Shown here piece after piece: positions 1-10,001 of a stretch of 64,000 bases of DNA (the stretch's first letter is position 1; every line of letters begins with the position of its first letter). The position numbers and the translations under genes are program-made. This stretch comes from Tropicibacter sp. R16_0 (GTDB taxonomy: Bacteria; Pseudomonadota; Alphaproteobacteria; Rhodobacterales; Rhodobacteraceae). The stretch covers positions 1 through 64,000 of the forward strand of contig NZ_JAGHRE010000016.1 of assembly GCF_017743935.1 (NCBI RefSeq), in the 5' to 3' direction. Below the pieces are notes generated by a model, which was not told the origin of the DNA, searched no databases, and saw only the letters and a list, made by a program, of their open reading frames with translations.

Positions 1-427
1 TGGCCAGGATGATGTTCTTGGCCGTCAGCTCTTCGACGCCCTTGTCGGTCTTGACCGAAACCTTGCCCTTGGCGGGGATCGTCGCTTCGCCCATCACCAC
101 GGTGACCTTGTTCTTTTTCAGCAGGTGACCAATACCGCCCGACAGCTGCGCCGCCACCCCGCGCGAGCGTTTGACAACCGCGCTCAGGTCATAGCCGATG
201 TTGTCTGCCTTGAGGCCAAAGTCCTTGGCACGCTCCATCAGGTGGAACACTTCGGACGAGCGCAACAGCGCCTTGGTCGGGATACAGCCCCAGTTCAGGC
301 AGATGCCGCCCAGGTGTTCGCGTTCGACCACGGCCACCTTCAGGCCCAGTTGCGCACCACGAATGGCCGCAACATAGCCGCCGGGACCGGCACCAATAAC
401 AATCAGATCAAAGGATTTCGCAGCCAT
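1..427 (-). CDS. lpdA: Dihydrolipoyl dehydrogenase (E3), 5' part, cut by the window edge
   Basis: FAD-dependent E3 subunit of 2-oxoacid dehydrogenase complexes, which reoxidises the lipoyl groups of E2 with NAD+. The visible 142 N-terminal residues carry the FAD-binding GxGxxG loop (residues 12-17, GAGPGG) and the redox-active disulfide CLNWGC (C43 and C48), followed by IPTKALL, all diagnostic of the family. The ATG at 427 has a GGAGTG ribosome site a few bases upstream. The PDH E1/E2 genes lie at 18.8-22.8 kb, and this gene shares a palindromic upstream site with pdhA (460-477), so it is probably the PDH E3 although it could also serve 2-oxoglutarate dehydrogenase. The C-terminal two thirds are outside the window. 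Confidence 0.96.
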   Translation of the reverse strand, partial: MAAKSFDLIVIGAGPGGYVAAIRGAQLGLKVAVVEREHLGGICLNWGCIPTKALLRSSEVFHLMERAKDFGLKADNIGYDLSAVVKRSRGVAAQLSGGIGHLLKKNKVTVVMGEATIPAKGKVSVKTDKGVEELTAKNIILA

Positions 428-459
428 GGTCACTCCTCGCCGCAGGCGTTTTCAAAAAC

Positions 460-477
460 TAGTTTACCGTTAAACTA
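460..477. promoter_or_regulatory. Palindromic operator candidate upstream of lpdA
   Basis: TAGTTTACCGTTAAACTA: two perfect 7-bp inverted arms (TAGTTTA/TAAACTA) around a 4-nt centre, 33 nt upstream of the lpdA start. The same arms, with a different centre, occur upstream of pdhA (18745-18768). Recurrence before two genes of one enzyme complex suggests a shared transcription factor, whose family cannot be told from the sequence. Confidence 0.6.
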
Positions 478-653
478 TTTTTTCACACACATCAATCCCT
501 GCCCCCTGCGACATGTGTGACGCAGGGGAAGATGACAAGGCAATGCGCAGGAATCAGCCTATACCGCCCACCTGCAAAACGCTAGAAATGCTCCAACGGC
601 GCCTTTTTGCAGGCGTTAAAGATTTGTTTTTGAATTCAAACATTGGATGCATC

Positions 654-1079
654 ATGGCCAAGACTCTCAAGGACCTCGCCCTCGCCCTGCTCAACGCCAC
701 TCTGATCCTGCTGGCGCTTTGCCTGTTTCTGGCCTGGAAGGTGGTTGCAACCGCCGACGGGCTGACAGCCACATTTTCCGAGAATCTGATCAAAGTGACC
801 CCGTTGCGCGACGAGGTGGCCGGGCTGCGCAGCGATCTGTCGGGCATTCGCGACGACCTGGCGGTGCTCAAGACACAGACTGGCACCTTCAGCACAGCGA
901 CGCTGAACAGCTTGCAGCAAAAGGTTCAAACCTTGGAGGCAAATGTACAGGGAGTTCAGACCCGGGTGCGCCAATTGGTCGACACGCCTGAGATGCTGAT
1001 CGATCATTCGATAGAAACGGCTGCGGATGCCCTCACCCGCAGCATATCGGATGTCAAAGGATGCGTTCCCGCATCCTGA
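654..1079 (+). CDS. Small membrane-anchored coiled-coil protein, unknown function
   Basis: 141 residues from the ATG at 654. The N-terminus has one strongly hydrophobic segment (about residues 8-28, rich in L and A), followed by a soluble tail with heptad-like repeats of L, V and R/E/Q (LRDEVAGLRSDLSGIRDDL and LQQKVQTLEANVQG), typical of a coiled coil. This predicts a single-pass inner-membrane protein with a helical periplasmic or cytoplasmic rod. No enzyme motif is visible. Upstream in-frame ATGs exist (from 513), but only the start at 654 puts the hydrophobic helix at the N-terminus; the ribosome site there is weak. It stands alone between lpdA (divergent) and the DUF924 gene (convergent). 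Confidence 0.65.
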   Translation: MAKTLKDLALALLNATLILLALCLFLAWKVVATADGLTATFSENLIKVTPLRDEVAGLRSDLSGIRDDLAVLKTQTGTFSTATLNSLQQKVQTLEANVQGVQTRVRQLVDTPEMLIDHSIETAADALTRSISDVKGCVPAS

Positions 1080-1088
1080 GGCAGGTCG

Positions 1089-1676
1089 CTAGCCCGCAGC
1101 CTGCATCTGACGCACGGTCTGACCGTATCCACCGTCCGAGACATAAACGGCCTCTTGTGCGGTCGGTGTCCGGTGCAGCGCATCGTTGCGATACGGGAAC
1201 CGACCGAACTGGCGGATCACTTCGCGATGCGCGCGGGCGTGCAGCATGTTGCTGGCACCGCTTTCAGGCATGCGCTCGCACAGCAGACGCACACAGCGTT
1301 CCTGATCACACAGGTTCTCTGAATGCATCATCGGCAGATAAAAGAACTGCCGCGCCGGTTCGTCGATGCGCATATCCCACTTCTTGTCGACCGCGCATTT
1401 GGCTGCCGCCAGAGCCGCCTTGTCGGTCTTGAAAGCACGGGCATCGCCGCGGAACATGTTTCTGGGAAACTGATCCGTCAGGATGATGTAGGCCAAAGCA
1501 CCGCTTGGATAGGTCAACCACATCGAGAAGCGACCTTCACAGGCGGCCTCCCACGTCGATTTGAACTTTTCGGTGATTTGGGCATCAAGCGCGTCGTCTT
1601 GTACATACCACCCGGCCGGACCAACTTCATCCAGCCAGAAACTCAGAATATCTTCGGGACCAACCATTGGCCTCAC
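1089..1676 (-). CDS. DUF924 family protein
   Basis: 195-residue soluble protein. The opening PEDILSFWLDEVG, the central LILTDQFPRNMFRG-like stretch (here IILTDQFPRNMFRGDARAF) and the H-AREHR-like HARAHREVIRQFGRFPYRN near the C-terminus are the hallmarks of the DUF924 family, which is all-helical and has no established biochemical role. The longest frame starts with GTG at 1676; an internal ATG at 1667 gives MVGPEDIL and matches the usual family start equally well. It stands alone, converging on the coiled-coil gene with a 9-nt gap. Confidence 0.85.
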   Translation of the reverse strand: MRPMVGPEDILSFWLDEVGPAGWYVQDDALDAQITEKFKSTWEAACEGRFSMWLTYPSGALAYIILTDQFPRNMFRGDARAFKTDKAALAAAKCAVDKKWDMRIDEPARQFFYLPMMHSENLCDQERCVRLLCERMPESGASNMLHARAHREVIRQFGRFPYRNDALHRTPTAQEAVYVSDGGYGQTVRQMQAAG

Positions 1677-1783
1677 CCCACTTCTAATTTCCCCCAGGGA
1701 ACATAGGTATTAAAAAATCTTTTACACAATTGTTACAGTAACATATTGCAACATCCGCGACATATTTTGAAGCAAAAAGCGAC

Positions 1784-3046
1784 TTATTGCGCCTCTTGCT
1801 CCTCCAATTCGGCCTCGATGGCAACTTCTTGCGCAAATTCAACGGCTACCGGGGTCGAAGTTGGCGTCATGACGGTAAAGGAGCCAGTTTCCTCGACCGG
1901 GATCGCGGCGCGCTGTGTGGTGCGATAAAGCGCGTAAACCGCCATCGCTGCCAGCAAGGCCGCCATAAAGGCAAAGAACCCGGACGGCCCCATCACGCCT
2001 TCGCCCATGAGCCAACCGGTGATCATCGGACCTGCAATGGCCCCCAACCCGTTGATGAACACCAAGCCGCCGGATGCTGCGGCCATGTCGTCGTGATCGA
2101 GGTAGTCGTTGGTGTAGGCAATCAGCAAAGAATACAGCGGGTTCGACATGCCACCGATCAGGAACGCCGCAACCAGCAGCATCGAAAACTGACCGCCCAG
2201 CATCATCCCCAGCACGGCGGCCACGCCACCCACGGCCGCGACCAGCATGATCAACACGCGCCGGTCCATGCGATCGCTCATCCAACCCAGCGGATATTGC
2301 AGGATCAGTGCGCCCACATAAAAGGTCGCAACAAACAGCGAAAGGTTGCCCAGCGACAGACCAATGGTGGCGCCATAGACCGAGCTCATGCCGAACTGGG
2401 CCGAGAAGATGCCCCCCAACAGGAACATGCCGACGCAGCCCAAAGGCGAGATTTTCATGATCTCGCGCAGGGTCATGGGCTTGGTGGTGTCAAAAGCCGG
2501 GGTCGGCGAGATCGACAGCAAAATCGGCGCGAAAGAAATCGAAACCAGGATCGAGGCGATGATGAACGCCTCATACCCGCCGGGATCCCCCACTTGGATC
2601 AGGCCTTGGGCCGAGATGATGCCGATCATCTGCACGATCATGTACAGCGATAGCGCCTTGCCCCGGTTCGAGTTGTCGGCGGCGTTGTTCAGCCAGCTTT
2701 CGGCCGTCACATACACGCCCGAGAAGCAGAAGCCGATGATCACGCGACCCAGGATCCAGACCCACATGTTCGGGAGAACGGGATACAGGATCATGACGGC
2801 CGAGATGAACGAGGCCAGCGCCGCAAAGACCCGCACGTGGCCCACGCGTCGGATCATGTTGGGCGCCATCCGCGAGCCGCCGAGGAAGCCGATAAAATAG
2901 GCCGACATGACGATCGACATCTCGAAAGTCGAAAACCCTTCGATGTCGCCACGCACACCCAGCATCGTGCCTTGCAGCCCGTTGCCAACGAGCAGCAGAC
3001 AAATACCCAGAAGCAGCGCCCATGCGCTGGAAAGAACCTGAAGCAT
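1784..3046 (-). CDS. MFS transporter (YcaD-like)
   Basis: 420 residues with about 12 hydrophobic segments in two six-helix halves, the major facilitator layout. The N-half contains GNGLQGTMLGVRG and the loop GGSRMAPNMIRRVGHVRVFA, and the C-half GWMSDRMDRRVLIM, the cytoplasmic loop signature of MFS (G-x-x-x-D-R-x-x-R-R). It resembles the YcaD/YfkF-type drug-metabolite group, but the substrate cannot be predicted. The C-terminal tail after the last helix is acidic (EAELEEQE). The gene starts 71 nt downstream of the queA stop on the same strand, so it may be the last gene of a YhdP-like/queA/MFS run. Confidence 0.88.
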   Translation of the reverse strand: MLQVLSSAWALLLGICLLLVGNGLQGTMLGVRGDIEGFSTFEMSIVMSAYFIGFLGGSRMAPNMIRRVGHVRVFAALASFISAVMILYPVLPNMWVWILGRVIIGFCFSGVYVTAESWLNNAADNSNRGKALSLYMIVQMIGIISAQGLIQVGDPGGYEAFIIASILVSISFAPILLSISPTPAFDTTKPMTLREIMKISPLGCVGMFLLGGIFSAQFGMSSVYGATIGLSLGNLSLFVATFYVGALILQYPLGWMSDRMDRRVLIMLVAAVGGVAAVLGMMLGGQFSMLLVAAFLIGGMSNPLYSLLIAYTNDYLDHDDMAAASGGLVFINGLGAIAGPMITGWLMGEGVMGPSGFFAFMAALLAAMAVYALYRTTQRAAIPVEETGSFTVMTPTSTPVAVEFAQEVAIEAELEEQEAQ

Positions 3047-3117
3047 CGGGCGTCCTCGCTCGTATCCGACTGAATTGGCTTCGGTATCTCATCAGACACC
3101 AGCACAGGGCCGCTTGT

Positions 3118-4203
3118 CTACGACATTTGCCGAGTCGGGTTTGGCGTTTTCGCCTTAGTCGGGATCAAAAGCGACGCGTCGCCGTAAGAGAAGAAGCGGT
3201 ATTCTGATTTCACCGCATGCTTATACACCCGCGCCATCCGCTCTTGCCCCATCAGTGCCGACACCAGCATCAGCAAGGTGGACTTGGGCAGATGAAAGTT
3301 CGTCATCAGCGCGTCGGTGACGTGGAATTCGAACCCGGGGTAGATGAAAATGTCCGTGTCGCCGTCCCAGGGTTTCAGCTTGCCGGTTTGGGCGGCACTT
3401 TCAATCAGACGCAACGCGGTGGTGCCCACCGGGATCACCCGGCCACCTGCGGCTTTTGTCGCCTCGATCTCGGCCACGGCCTGTTCGCTGACGCGGCCCC
3501 ATTCGGAATGCATCTTGTGGGTTGTCACATCATCAACCTTAACGGGCAGAAAGGTTCCCGCGCCCACATGCAGCGTGACATAGGTGAAGCCCACGCCCAT
3601 ATCCTGCAGCGCCTGCAACAGGTTGTCGTCAAAATGAAGTGAGGCTGTTGGCGCGGCCACCGCCCCTGCGTTCTTGGCCCAAACCGTCTGATAATCGGTC
3701 TTGTCCTGCTCGTCCGCGGGCCGTTTGGCCGCGATATACGGCGGCAGCGGCATGGCACCGGCCTGCGCAAGCGCCGCGTCAAAGTCATCGCCCGACAGGT
3801 TGAACCGCAACCGCCCCTGCCCGTCTTCGACACCGGTCAACTCGGCCGACAGATCATCCGAGAACACGATGGTCTCGCCGGGCTTCACCTTCTTGAGCGG
3901 TTTGATCAGTGCCGACCAGCTGCCGTCCGCCGCCGGGTCAAGCAATGTGACCTCGATCTTGGCCGAAACCGGCCCCTGAGCGCTGTCGCGGTGTCGGCGA
4001 CCGCTCAGGCGTGCGGGGATCACGCGGGTGTCGTTCAGCACCAGCCTGTCGCCAGGACGCAGCCACTCGGTCAGGTCGCGGACCACCGCATCGGTGATGA
4101 CATCACCTTCGGCCACCAGCAGGCGGGCCGAGGTGCGAGGCTGCGCCGGGCGGGTGGCGATCAGCGTCTCTGGCAGGTCGAAATCAAAATCACTCAGTTT
4201 CAT
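3118..4203 (-). CDS. queA: tRNA preQ1(34) S-adenosylmethionine ribosyltransferase-isomerase
   Basis: 361 residues. QueA transfers and isomerises the ribosyl moiety of SAM to preQ1-modified tRNA, giving epoxyqueuosine at the wobble position. Family blocks are easily read: [16 protein letters not shown] at the N-terminus, [13 protein letters not shown], the GRLRF and MPLPPYI region, [19 protein letters not shown], and [16 protein letters not shown] near the C-terminus. The reading frame stays open far upstream, but the ATG at 4203 fits the family start exactly and avoids overlap with the upstream gene. It lies 41 nt after the AsmA-like gene, probably in one transcript. Confidence 0.97.
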   Translation of the reverse strand: MKLSDFDFDLPETLIATRPAQPRTSARLLVAEGDVITDAVVRDLTEWLRPGDRLVLNDTRVIPARLSGRRHRDSAQGPVSAKIEVTLLDPAADGSWSALIKPLKKVKPGETIVFSDDLSAELTGVEDGQGRLRFNLSGDDFDAALAQAGAMPLPPYIAAKRPADEQDKTDYQTVWAKNAGAVAAPTASLHFDDNLLQALQDMGVGFTYVTLHVGAGTFLPVKVDDVTTHKMHSEWGRVSEQAVAEIEATKAAGGRVIPVGTTALRLIESAAQTGKLKPWDGDTDIFIYPGFEFHVTDALMTNFHLPKSTLLMLVSALMGQERMARVYKHAVKSEYRFFSYGDASLLIPTKAKTPNPTRQMS

Positions 4204-4244
4204 GCCCGCGCTATACGTCGCCCGCGCGCGCTTGACCACACCCC

Positions 4245-7200
4245 TCAGCGGTCTCCGGCTCCACTGTCCTGGGTTGGATCCTTTTGCACCTGAGGTGGTT
4301 GCCCCCGCGTCGCAGGCGCTTGCGGAGCAGGCTCGCGCAGAAAATCGCGCAAGAACCCGGGCGCCAGTCCCGACAATGGGTTCACCCAAACCTGAGGTGA
4401 GGTCATGGCCCCCGTGAGCGTATAGTTGAACCCCACCAACCCTTCCCCGCGGCGGGTGGACAACACGCTGCCGATCACGTTGAGCAGATAGACCGGAGAG
4501 ATCACGCCCCGCAGGTTCAGCAGCCGCCGCTCGGTATCGACAGTGCCATCCACCGACAGCCCCATCGACGGGCCAACAGCGCTGCCTTCGTAGACGGTGA
4601 CCTGTTCGGGGTCCAATCGGAACCGGCCATCAATGGTTGAAAACTGAATGCCGGACCCGGCCATTTCGTCCAACAGCCCCACAACACTGATTGCATTGAG
4701 CAGCGCCGCCATCGCAGGCGCATCCTTGATCCGCGTATCGCGCACCTTCAGTGTACCGTCATACGTCCCCGGCCCCCCGGTCGGTGTCAATGAAAGCTGA
4801 AAGGTGCCGCCGCGTGCCTGGTTGAGCAGCTGCGCCGAGCGGAACACCCCGCCTGCGTCGTTGGATTGTACAAAAAATCCGCTGCGCCCGCCTTTGGGCA
4901 GGACCTGACCATTGACAGGCGTCTGGCCATTGATCCGCCCGGAAAAGTTGCCGGACATTCCCCCGGCTTGCGCAAATTTCCCCTGGAACCCGGTCAGCGC
5001 AATGCTGTCGGTGATCTGCAACCTGTCGAGGGTCGCAGTCACGCTTTGCCCGGCCCCCGCGCCCGAGGCCCCAGGCGTGGCATCGCCGCCGCCCAGGTTT
5101 GCGCCGCGCATATCGACGGTACCGCCCCGGATAATCATGTCCGGTGCCTGACTGCCACGGCCGATCATGTCCAACTGCACGTTCAGCCAATTCCCGACAC
5201 TCAACGAGCTGAACCGGGCACTTTCCATCGTGCCGGTTGTGTTGAACGTCATGGTACCTTTCGCGGACAGCCCGGCGGCCTGCAGTTGAAAATCCTCAAT
5301 TGCATCGTTTTCGCCAAACTGAGCCGCCAGAGACAGATCACCGGTGGCAGAGGGCGGTTTTTGCCAGCCCAACTCGGCCACGCTCAGCCCGACACCTGCC
5401 AAATCCGACTGGGCTGTCAGCCGCGGCGGTTGCGCCGGTTGCAGATCCAACCGATAGCGCGCCTGCCCCTTGCCGCTGACCGCGCGGATGCCGAACTCCG
5501 AGTTGAGCTCTTGCATCAAGGCCTTGGACAGCTCGATCGTGCCCTCAACCTGACTGCCTTTCGGCGTATCCTTGTTGCCGATGGGTTGGGTCCAGGTTGC
5601 CGTCATCGGCACCTGCCCCAAAAAACCGTTCCCGGACAGGACGATCTGCGTCTGATCCCCCACCGCTGTCAGGCGCTGCGCGCTCAGGTCCAATCCGGGC
5701 ACCAGAACAGAGCTCTGCATGTCCGAAATTTCACCAGTCAGGTGAAACTCCATGTCGTCGATCTGGACCTTGTCCTTGAGTGGCAGGGACAGCGTACCTT
5801 GTACCGAGACCTCTCCTTCGGCCAGTTCGATGGGCAGTTTCGATTTCGACATCAGGCTCAAAGGTGGCCTGTCCAACAGAGACAGAACCGCTGGAACGCT
5901 TCCCGTTCCGATGATGCGCGCGATGCCCGGGGCGGCCCTTTTGATCGAGATATCGGGGATGATGAAAGATGTACCAGCGGCGTCGATGACATCGCCGTGG
6001 TCGGTCACAACCTGGCCCGCATGTGCCAGTACCGCAAAGCGTTGGCCCGTCAGGCTCGCCTGTCCACGGGCGTTTGTCGCGGGCGGCAGGGTCTTGGCAA
6101 ACCGGATCGTCGTCTGGTCGAAATCAAAGTCGGCATAAAGATCGGGCCGCTGCCCCGGTTTCAGCCTCACCGCAAAGTCACCATTGGTGAAAGTGCCCTG
6201 TGTCAGGTTCTCCTCAACCCATTTGCGCGGTTTGGGGGCCACCGCAGACGGCCAATACGCCAGCAACTCGCCCGGTGTCATCCGGTCCAGCGTACCATCA
6301 AGCGAAACGCGCCAGCCCCGAGGGTCGGCGGCCAGCCGTCCCCACGCGTTCAGCAATTTGTCGTCATCCGAGACTGTCAGGCGCCCCACCTGAACACGGA
6401 ACGGGTTCAATTCCAGCTTCAGATCGACCTCAGCGCTGTCCAGAGCCACGGGCTGCGGCATCACCTGAGCGGGGTTGAGCGACATCTCGGTGAACCGTAA
6501 TTGTCCCACCAGGCTCTCAAACACGCCGGTTTCCACGCCGTTGACCACGGCCTGCCCTTCGGCAGTGACAGAGCCCCATGAGCTGTTCACCGAAAACTCG
6601 TTGAAATCCAGCAGCTGCTCGGCCGGGTCATAGGTGAAATAGGTCCGGGCGCCGGTGAACCGGATGGGGCGCGTTTCGGCGTTCGGCTGTACCGCACCCT
6701 CTCCGATCTGCAAGGTGGCCGAGATCTGGCTGGGCGCGCCTTGGGCATCAATGCCACCGCGCACCGCACCAGAGATGGGCGCCTCAAGCACCTCGAGCCA
6801 TGAGACGGCGGCGTTTTGCAAAGCGATGTCTTCGGCCGCGATGTCGCTGACGGAAATGCCGAACTTGGCCTCGGGCGAGCCAAGCGTGCTGGTGTAATTC
6901 GCCTCGATCGAGCTGGCATAATCGCGCCCCGACAGCAACGAAAACCCGGTGGCTATGCGCATGTCCTGATCATGGCGCGTAAGCTGGATGTGACCCCCGT
7001 CCAATGTCCAGACGCGCCCTTTTCCCAGATCCTCCAGGCTCAGGGTGATGCCCTGAACTTCGACCGCAGCCAGAGCCGACAATTGATCGGACAGGAACAC
7101 CTTGTCCGCAGCTTCGATCATCTGCGGTAGGTTGGCCGCCTGCCCCACGGGTGCCGCCCCCTCGCCCAGCGACAGCGAAAGATTGCCCAGCGCGTCGCGT

Positions 7201-7658
7201 TGCATGGTGACAAAAGCCCCGCTGAGAACGATCTGCTTGGGTTTGACCTGCCCCTGCAGCAAGGGGCGCATCGCAAGGCTGGCCTCGGCATCGGCCAGCT
7301 GCGCGATCATCTGCCCCTCTGCGTCCCTGAGCGCCACGTTCTGCAAGCTGATCCGAGGGCGCCAGCCGTCGAGAATGATGAACTTCACCTGCCCGAACTC
7401 AAGCTGCAAACCGTTCAGGTTCCGTTCGATCCGGTCGGCGACCCGTTCGCGCAGCCAATCGGGTGCGCTGAACGTCTGACCAATGGCCATGACAGCAGTG
7501 ACCGAGGCGAGACAGATCAGGATCATGACACCACGAAACGTCCAACGCCCCACCTTGGCCCGGCGACGCGGTGCCTTGGCCTGGTTGGGCTGTTGATCCT
7601 TGGTCACGTCAGATCCCTGGGAATTTCCGTCTGTGCCTTTCAACTTCTTTCTCGACAC
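4245..7658 (-). CDS. AsmA/YhdP-like inner-membrane protein (DUF3971 type)
   Basis: 1137 residues. A basic, Gln/Lys-rich cytoplasmic N-terminus (1-40) is followed by one transmembrane helix (about 44-64), then a very long periplasmic part made of repeated beta-rich segments, ending in an AsmA-like C-terminal region ([37 protein letters not shown]). This architecture matches the large AsmA-like family, of which YhdP and TamB are members; these are thought to bridge the envelope and move phospholipid to the outer membrane. The last residues are Pro/Gln-rich. It begins 46 nt from the divergent peroxiredoxin gene and precedes queA. The specific E. coli orthologue is not certain. Confidence 0.85.
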   Translation of the reverse strand: MSRKKLKGTDGNSQGSDVTKDQQPNQAKAPRRRAKVGRWTFRGVMILICLASVTAVMAIGQTFSAPDWLRERVADRIERNLNGLQLEFGQVKFIILDGWRPRISLQNVALRDAEGQMIAQLADAEASLAMRPLLQGQVKPKQIVLSGAFVTMQRDALGNLSLSLGEGAAPVGQAANLPQMIEAADKVFLSDQLSALAAVEVQGITLSLEDLGKGRVWTLDGGHIQLTRHDQDMRIATGFSLLSGRDYASSIEANYTSTLGSPEAKFGISVSDIAAEDIALQNAAVSWLEVLEAPISGAVRGGIDAQGAPSQISATLQIGEGAVQPNAETRPIRFTGARTYFTYDPAEQLLDFNEFSVNSSWGSVTAEGQAVVNGVETGVFESLVGQLRFTEMSLNPAQVMPQPVALDSAEVDLKLELNPFRVQVGRLTVSDDDKLLNAWGRLAADPRGWRVSLDGTLDRMTPGELLAYWPSAVAPKPRKWVEENLTQGTFTNGDFAVRLKPGQRPDLYADFDFDQTTIRFAKTLPPATNARGQASLTGQRFAVLAHAGQVVTDHGDVIDAAGTSFIIPDISIKRAAPGIARIIGTGSVPAVLSLLDRPPLSLMSKSKLPIELAEGEVSVQGTLSLPLKDKVQIDDMEFHLTGEISDMQSSVLVPGLDLSAQRLTAVGDQTQIVLSGNGFLGQVPMTATWTQPIGNKDTPKGSQVEGTIELSKALMQELNSEFGIRAVSGKGQARYRLDLQPAQPPRLTAQSDLAGVGLSVAELGWQKPPSATGDLSLAAQFGENDAIEDFQLQAAGLSAKGTMTFNTTGTMESARFSSLSVGNWLNVQLDMIGRGSQAPDMIIRGGTVDMRGANLGGGDATPGASGAGAGQSVTATLDRLQITDSIALTGFQGKFAQAGGMSGNFSGRINGQTPVNGQVLPKGGRSGFFVQSNDAGGVFRSAQLLNQARGGTFQLSLTPTGGPGTYDGTLKVRDTRIKDAPAMAALLNAISVVGLLDEMAGSGIQFSTIDGRFRLDPEQVTVYEGSAVGPSMGLSVDGTVDTERRLLNLRGVISPVYLLNVIGSVLSTRRGEGLVGFNYTLTGAMTSPQVWVNPLSGLAPGFLRDFLREPAPQAPATRGQPPQVQKDPTQDSGAGDR

Positions 7659-7704
7659 CTATTATCCAAGCGAACACTTTTGAAACCCTTACCGGAGTTG
7701 CCTG

Positions 7705-8166
7705 ATGCCCGAAGTTTCCGATACCGCACCTGATTTCACCTTGCCCCGTGATGGTGGCGGTACGGTCAGCCTGTCTGATTTGCGGGGCGACCTTGTTGTC
7801 CTGTTCTTCTATCCTCGTGATGATACCCCGGGGTGCACCAAGGAATCCATTGGCTTTTCTGAACAGTTGCAAGCCTTTGCCGATGCGGGTGCTCAAGTTT
7901 TCGGCATCTCCAAGGACAGCGTGGCAAAACACGACAAATTCGTGGCCAAGCATGAGCTGACGACGCCGCTCTTGTCCGATGAGCACGGCACCATGTGCCA
8001 GGACTATGGCGTGTGGAAGGAAAAGAGCATGTACGGCAAAAAGTTCCTTGGCATCGAGCGGTCGACCTTTGTCGTGGATCGCGAGGGCAAGATTGCCCAC
8101 GTCTGGCGCAAGGTCAAAGTGCCCGGTCACGTGGATGAAGTCCTCGAAACTGTCAAAGCGCTCTAA
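7705..8166 (+). CDS. bcp: Thioredoxin-dependent peroxiredoxin (BCP/PrxQ type)
   Basis: 153 residues, a typical PrxQ length. It reduces hydrogen peroxide and organic peroxides through a cysteine. The peroxidatic motif FYPRDDTPGCT places the catalytic cysteine at C44. The position five residues later, which holds the resolving cysteine in E. coli BCP, is I49; the only other cysteine is C98 (GTMCQDYG). The enzyme is therefore either one-cysteine or uses C98. A ribosome site (GGAG) precedes the ATG, and an intrinsic terminator follows the stop. Confidence 0.95.
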   Translation: MPEVSDTAPDFTLPRDGGGTVSLSDLRGDLVVLFFYPRDDTPGCTKESIGFSEQLQAFADAGAQVFGISKDSVAKHDKFVAKHELTTPLLSDEHGTMCQDYGVWKEKSMYGKKFLGIERSTFVVDREGKIAHVWRKVKVPGHVDEVLETVKAL

Positions 8167-8184
8167 CTTTTTGACGATACCGAC

Positions 8185-8216
8185 AAAGGGCGTGGTTTAC
8201 AGACCGCGCCCTTTTT
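8185..8216 (+). terminator. Intrinsic terminator after bcp
   Basis: GGGCGTGGT pairs with ACCGCGCCC (one G-T) around a TTACAG loop, flanked by AAA and a run of five T. It lies 19 nt after the bcp stop. Confidence 0.85.
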
Positions 8217-8310
8217 CCTGTCTGTGAGGTCTGGCACAGACCCTGTGCAGGCGTAGAGATTGGATCGCTCGCCCCTTCCTCCCACTTCCTGTGGCGAAAG
8301 GAGCGAGACC

Positions 8311-8880
8311 ATGACCCAAACCACTTTTGACATCCGAACCCACGACATGCCGGACGAGATGCGTGTCTTGCTCGACACCTATCCGCGCGACAGTTGGGAT
8401 GCTCACCCCGGCTTCAAGGACAAGACCCGCCAATGGCTGGGCGCCCATCAGGGCTTTCGCAAGCTGGCAGAGGTTCTGCGCGAAGATGCCGAGGTTTATC
8501 TGGACAAGGACATGGGCGATGACACCTATGCCGCGCGCCTGTCCTATTACGGCAATGCGCTGGTCGGGAACCTGCATGGGCACCACGGGTGGGAAGATCG
8601 CAGCTACTTCCCCGAGCTGTCCGAGGCTGATCCCCGCTTTGATCACGGGCTTGAGGTGCTGGAACAGGACCATGCCGATCTGGACAAGGTACTGGACAGC
8701 TATACCAAAACGGCAAATCGTGTGATCAAACTGATGCAACTTGATCCCGGTCAGGTCCGCGACGAAGTGGGCGCCTTGCACGGCACCTCGGAAGCAATCG
8801 AGGCGTTCTTGCAGCGTCACCTGAGCGATGAAGAGGAACTGGCCGTTCCGATCATCCTGCATCACCGACTGAGAGGATAA
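8311..8880 (+). CDS. Hemerythrin-like (HHE) domain protein
   Basis: 189 residues from the ATG at 8311, preceded by AAAGGAGCGAG. The mostly helical sequence carries spaced His/Glu/Asp clusters expected of a di-iron or haem-binding four-helix bundle: LVGNLHGHHGWEDRSYFPEL (HGHH, E), VLEQDHADLDKVL and FLQRHLSDEEELAVPIILHHRL. It resembles the hemerythrin HHE cation-binding group, so a role in oxygen, NO or iron handling is plausible but unproven. The stop is 5 nt before the following GST gene, which points to co-transcription. Confidence 0.8.
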   Translation: MTQTTFDIRTHDMPDEMRVLLDTYPRDSWDAHPGFKDKTRQWLGAHQGFRKLAEVLREDAEVYLDKDMGDDTYAARLSYYGNALVGNLHGHHGWEDRSYFPELSEADPRFDHGLEVLEQDHADLDKVLDSYTKTANRVIKLMQLDPGQVRDEVGALHGTSEAIEAFLQRHLSDEEELAVPIILHHRLRG

Positions 8881-8885
8881 GACCC

Positions 8886-9884
8886 ATGGGCGACCGTTCC
8901 ACCCAAGAAGACCAGACCGGCGCCACAGAACGCCGCGCACAAGGTGAATTTGTGCGCGGCGTCAGCGGGTTCCGCCATGCCATCGGCGACCCCGACTTCC
9001 CCGCAGAGCCGGGACGCTATCATCTGTTTGTTGCCTTGAACTGTCCCTGGTGTCACCGCGTGACCCTGGCTCGCAATGTGCTGGGACTACAGGACAGCAT
9101 AACCTTGGACGTCGCCTTTCCCAATCGGACGGATGAAAACGACCCGGACGGCCCCAACAACTGGCAATTCGCGCCTGACATGGTAGCAAGCCTGACAGGC
9201 GGCACGTTGCCCGAATGCACCGTCGAGACCGGCACAGGTCAAGGATTTCGCCTGGTCAAACAGATCTATGAGGTCGAAGGCGCAACCGAGCGCTCTGTCC
9301 CTATCCTCTACGACAAGGTGCAAAAGCGCATCGTGAACAACGAAAGCGCCGAGATCATTCGGATGCTGGGGGAACATGCGCAGGCCCTTGGTGGCGACGG
9401 CGGCATTGACCTTTACCCGGTGGACGCGCGCCCCGAGGTCGACGCGTTGAACGAGCAAATCTATGTCTCTATCAACAACGGCGCCTACAAGGCGGGTTTC
9501 TCCTCGGATCAGTCGGTCTATGCCAGCGCCTATGCCGCATACTTTCACACCCTCGACGAATTGGAGCACCGCCTGAGTGATGGCCGTCCCTATCTGACCG
9601 GCGACCGCTTCTCCGAGGCTGATCTGCGATTGTTCCCTACGCTCTATCGTCATGACCCGGTCTATTACCTGCGCATGAAACTGAACGGGGCCAAGATCCT
9701 GAACTATCCGCATCTGTGGCAATGGCTGTGTCGGGTCCATGCCCTGCCAGGTGTCGCGGACAGTTGCTCGCTGGTACATTGCCGTCAGGGGTATTTCGGA
9801 CGCAGCTGGAACGGTGTTGTTCCGCTGGGACCGGACAAACCGATGCCCTACCCTGAGGCCTATGATCACCCCGAGCTCGCCTAG
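8886..9884 (+). CDS. Glutathionyl-hydroquinone reductase-like glutathione S-transferase
   Basis: 332 residues, the length of the Xi/omega-type GST family that removes glutathione from glutathionyl-hydroquinones. The active-site motif NCPWCHR puts the catalytic cysteine at C53 with a second at C56, and VPILYDKVQKRIVNNESAEIIRML is the thioredoxin-fold cis-Pro/ES glutathione-binding segment. The C-terminal helical half has SEADLRLFPTLYRHDPVYY, characteristic of this group. It starts 5 nt after the hemerythrin-like gene. The physiological substrate cannot be read from the sequence. Confidence 0.9.
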   Translation: MGDRSTQEDQTGATERRAQGEFVRGVSGFRHAIGDPDFPAEPGRYHLFVALNCPWCHRVTLARNVLGLQDSITLDVAFPNRTDENDPDGPNNWQFAPDMVASLTGGTLPECTVETGTGQGFRLVKQIYEVEGATERSVPILYDKVQKRIVNNESAEIIRMLGEHAQALGGDGGIDLYPVDARPEVDALNEQIYVSINNGAYKAGFSSDQSVYASAYAAYFHTLDELEHRLSDGRPYLTGDRFSEADLRLFPTLYRHDPVYYLRMKLNGAKILNYPHLWQWLCRVHALPGVADSCSLVHCRQGYFGRSWNGVVPLGPDKPMPYPEAYDHPELA

Positions 9885-10001
9885 AGTCAGGATCATTCAA
9901 AACACAAGCAGGTCTGTGCAAGTATCCTTGAGCCTTCAAGCGCATGTTCCGGATGCGTGGCGGGCACATCAAAAGCGCCGCCCCTCTAGGAGTAGAGCAT
10001 C

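Noticed and set aside
4866-6500. A 544-codon open frame opposite the AsmA/YhdP-like gene.
   Set aside because: Same reason: R/Q/G/H-rich composition with no motif, while the minus-strand gene has a clear family and membrane anchor.
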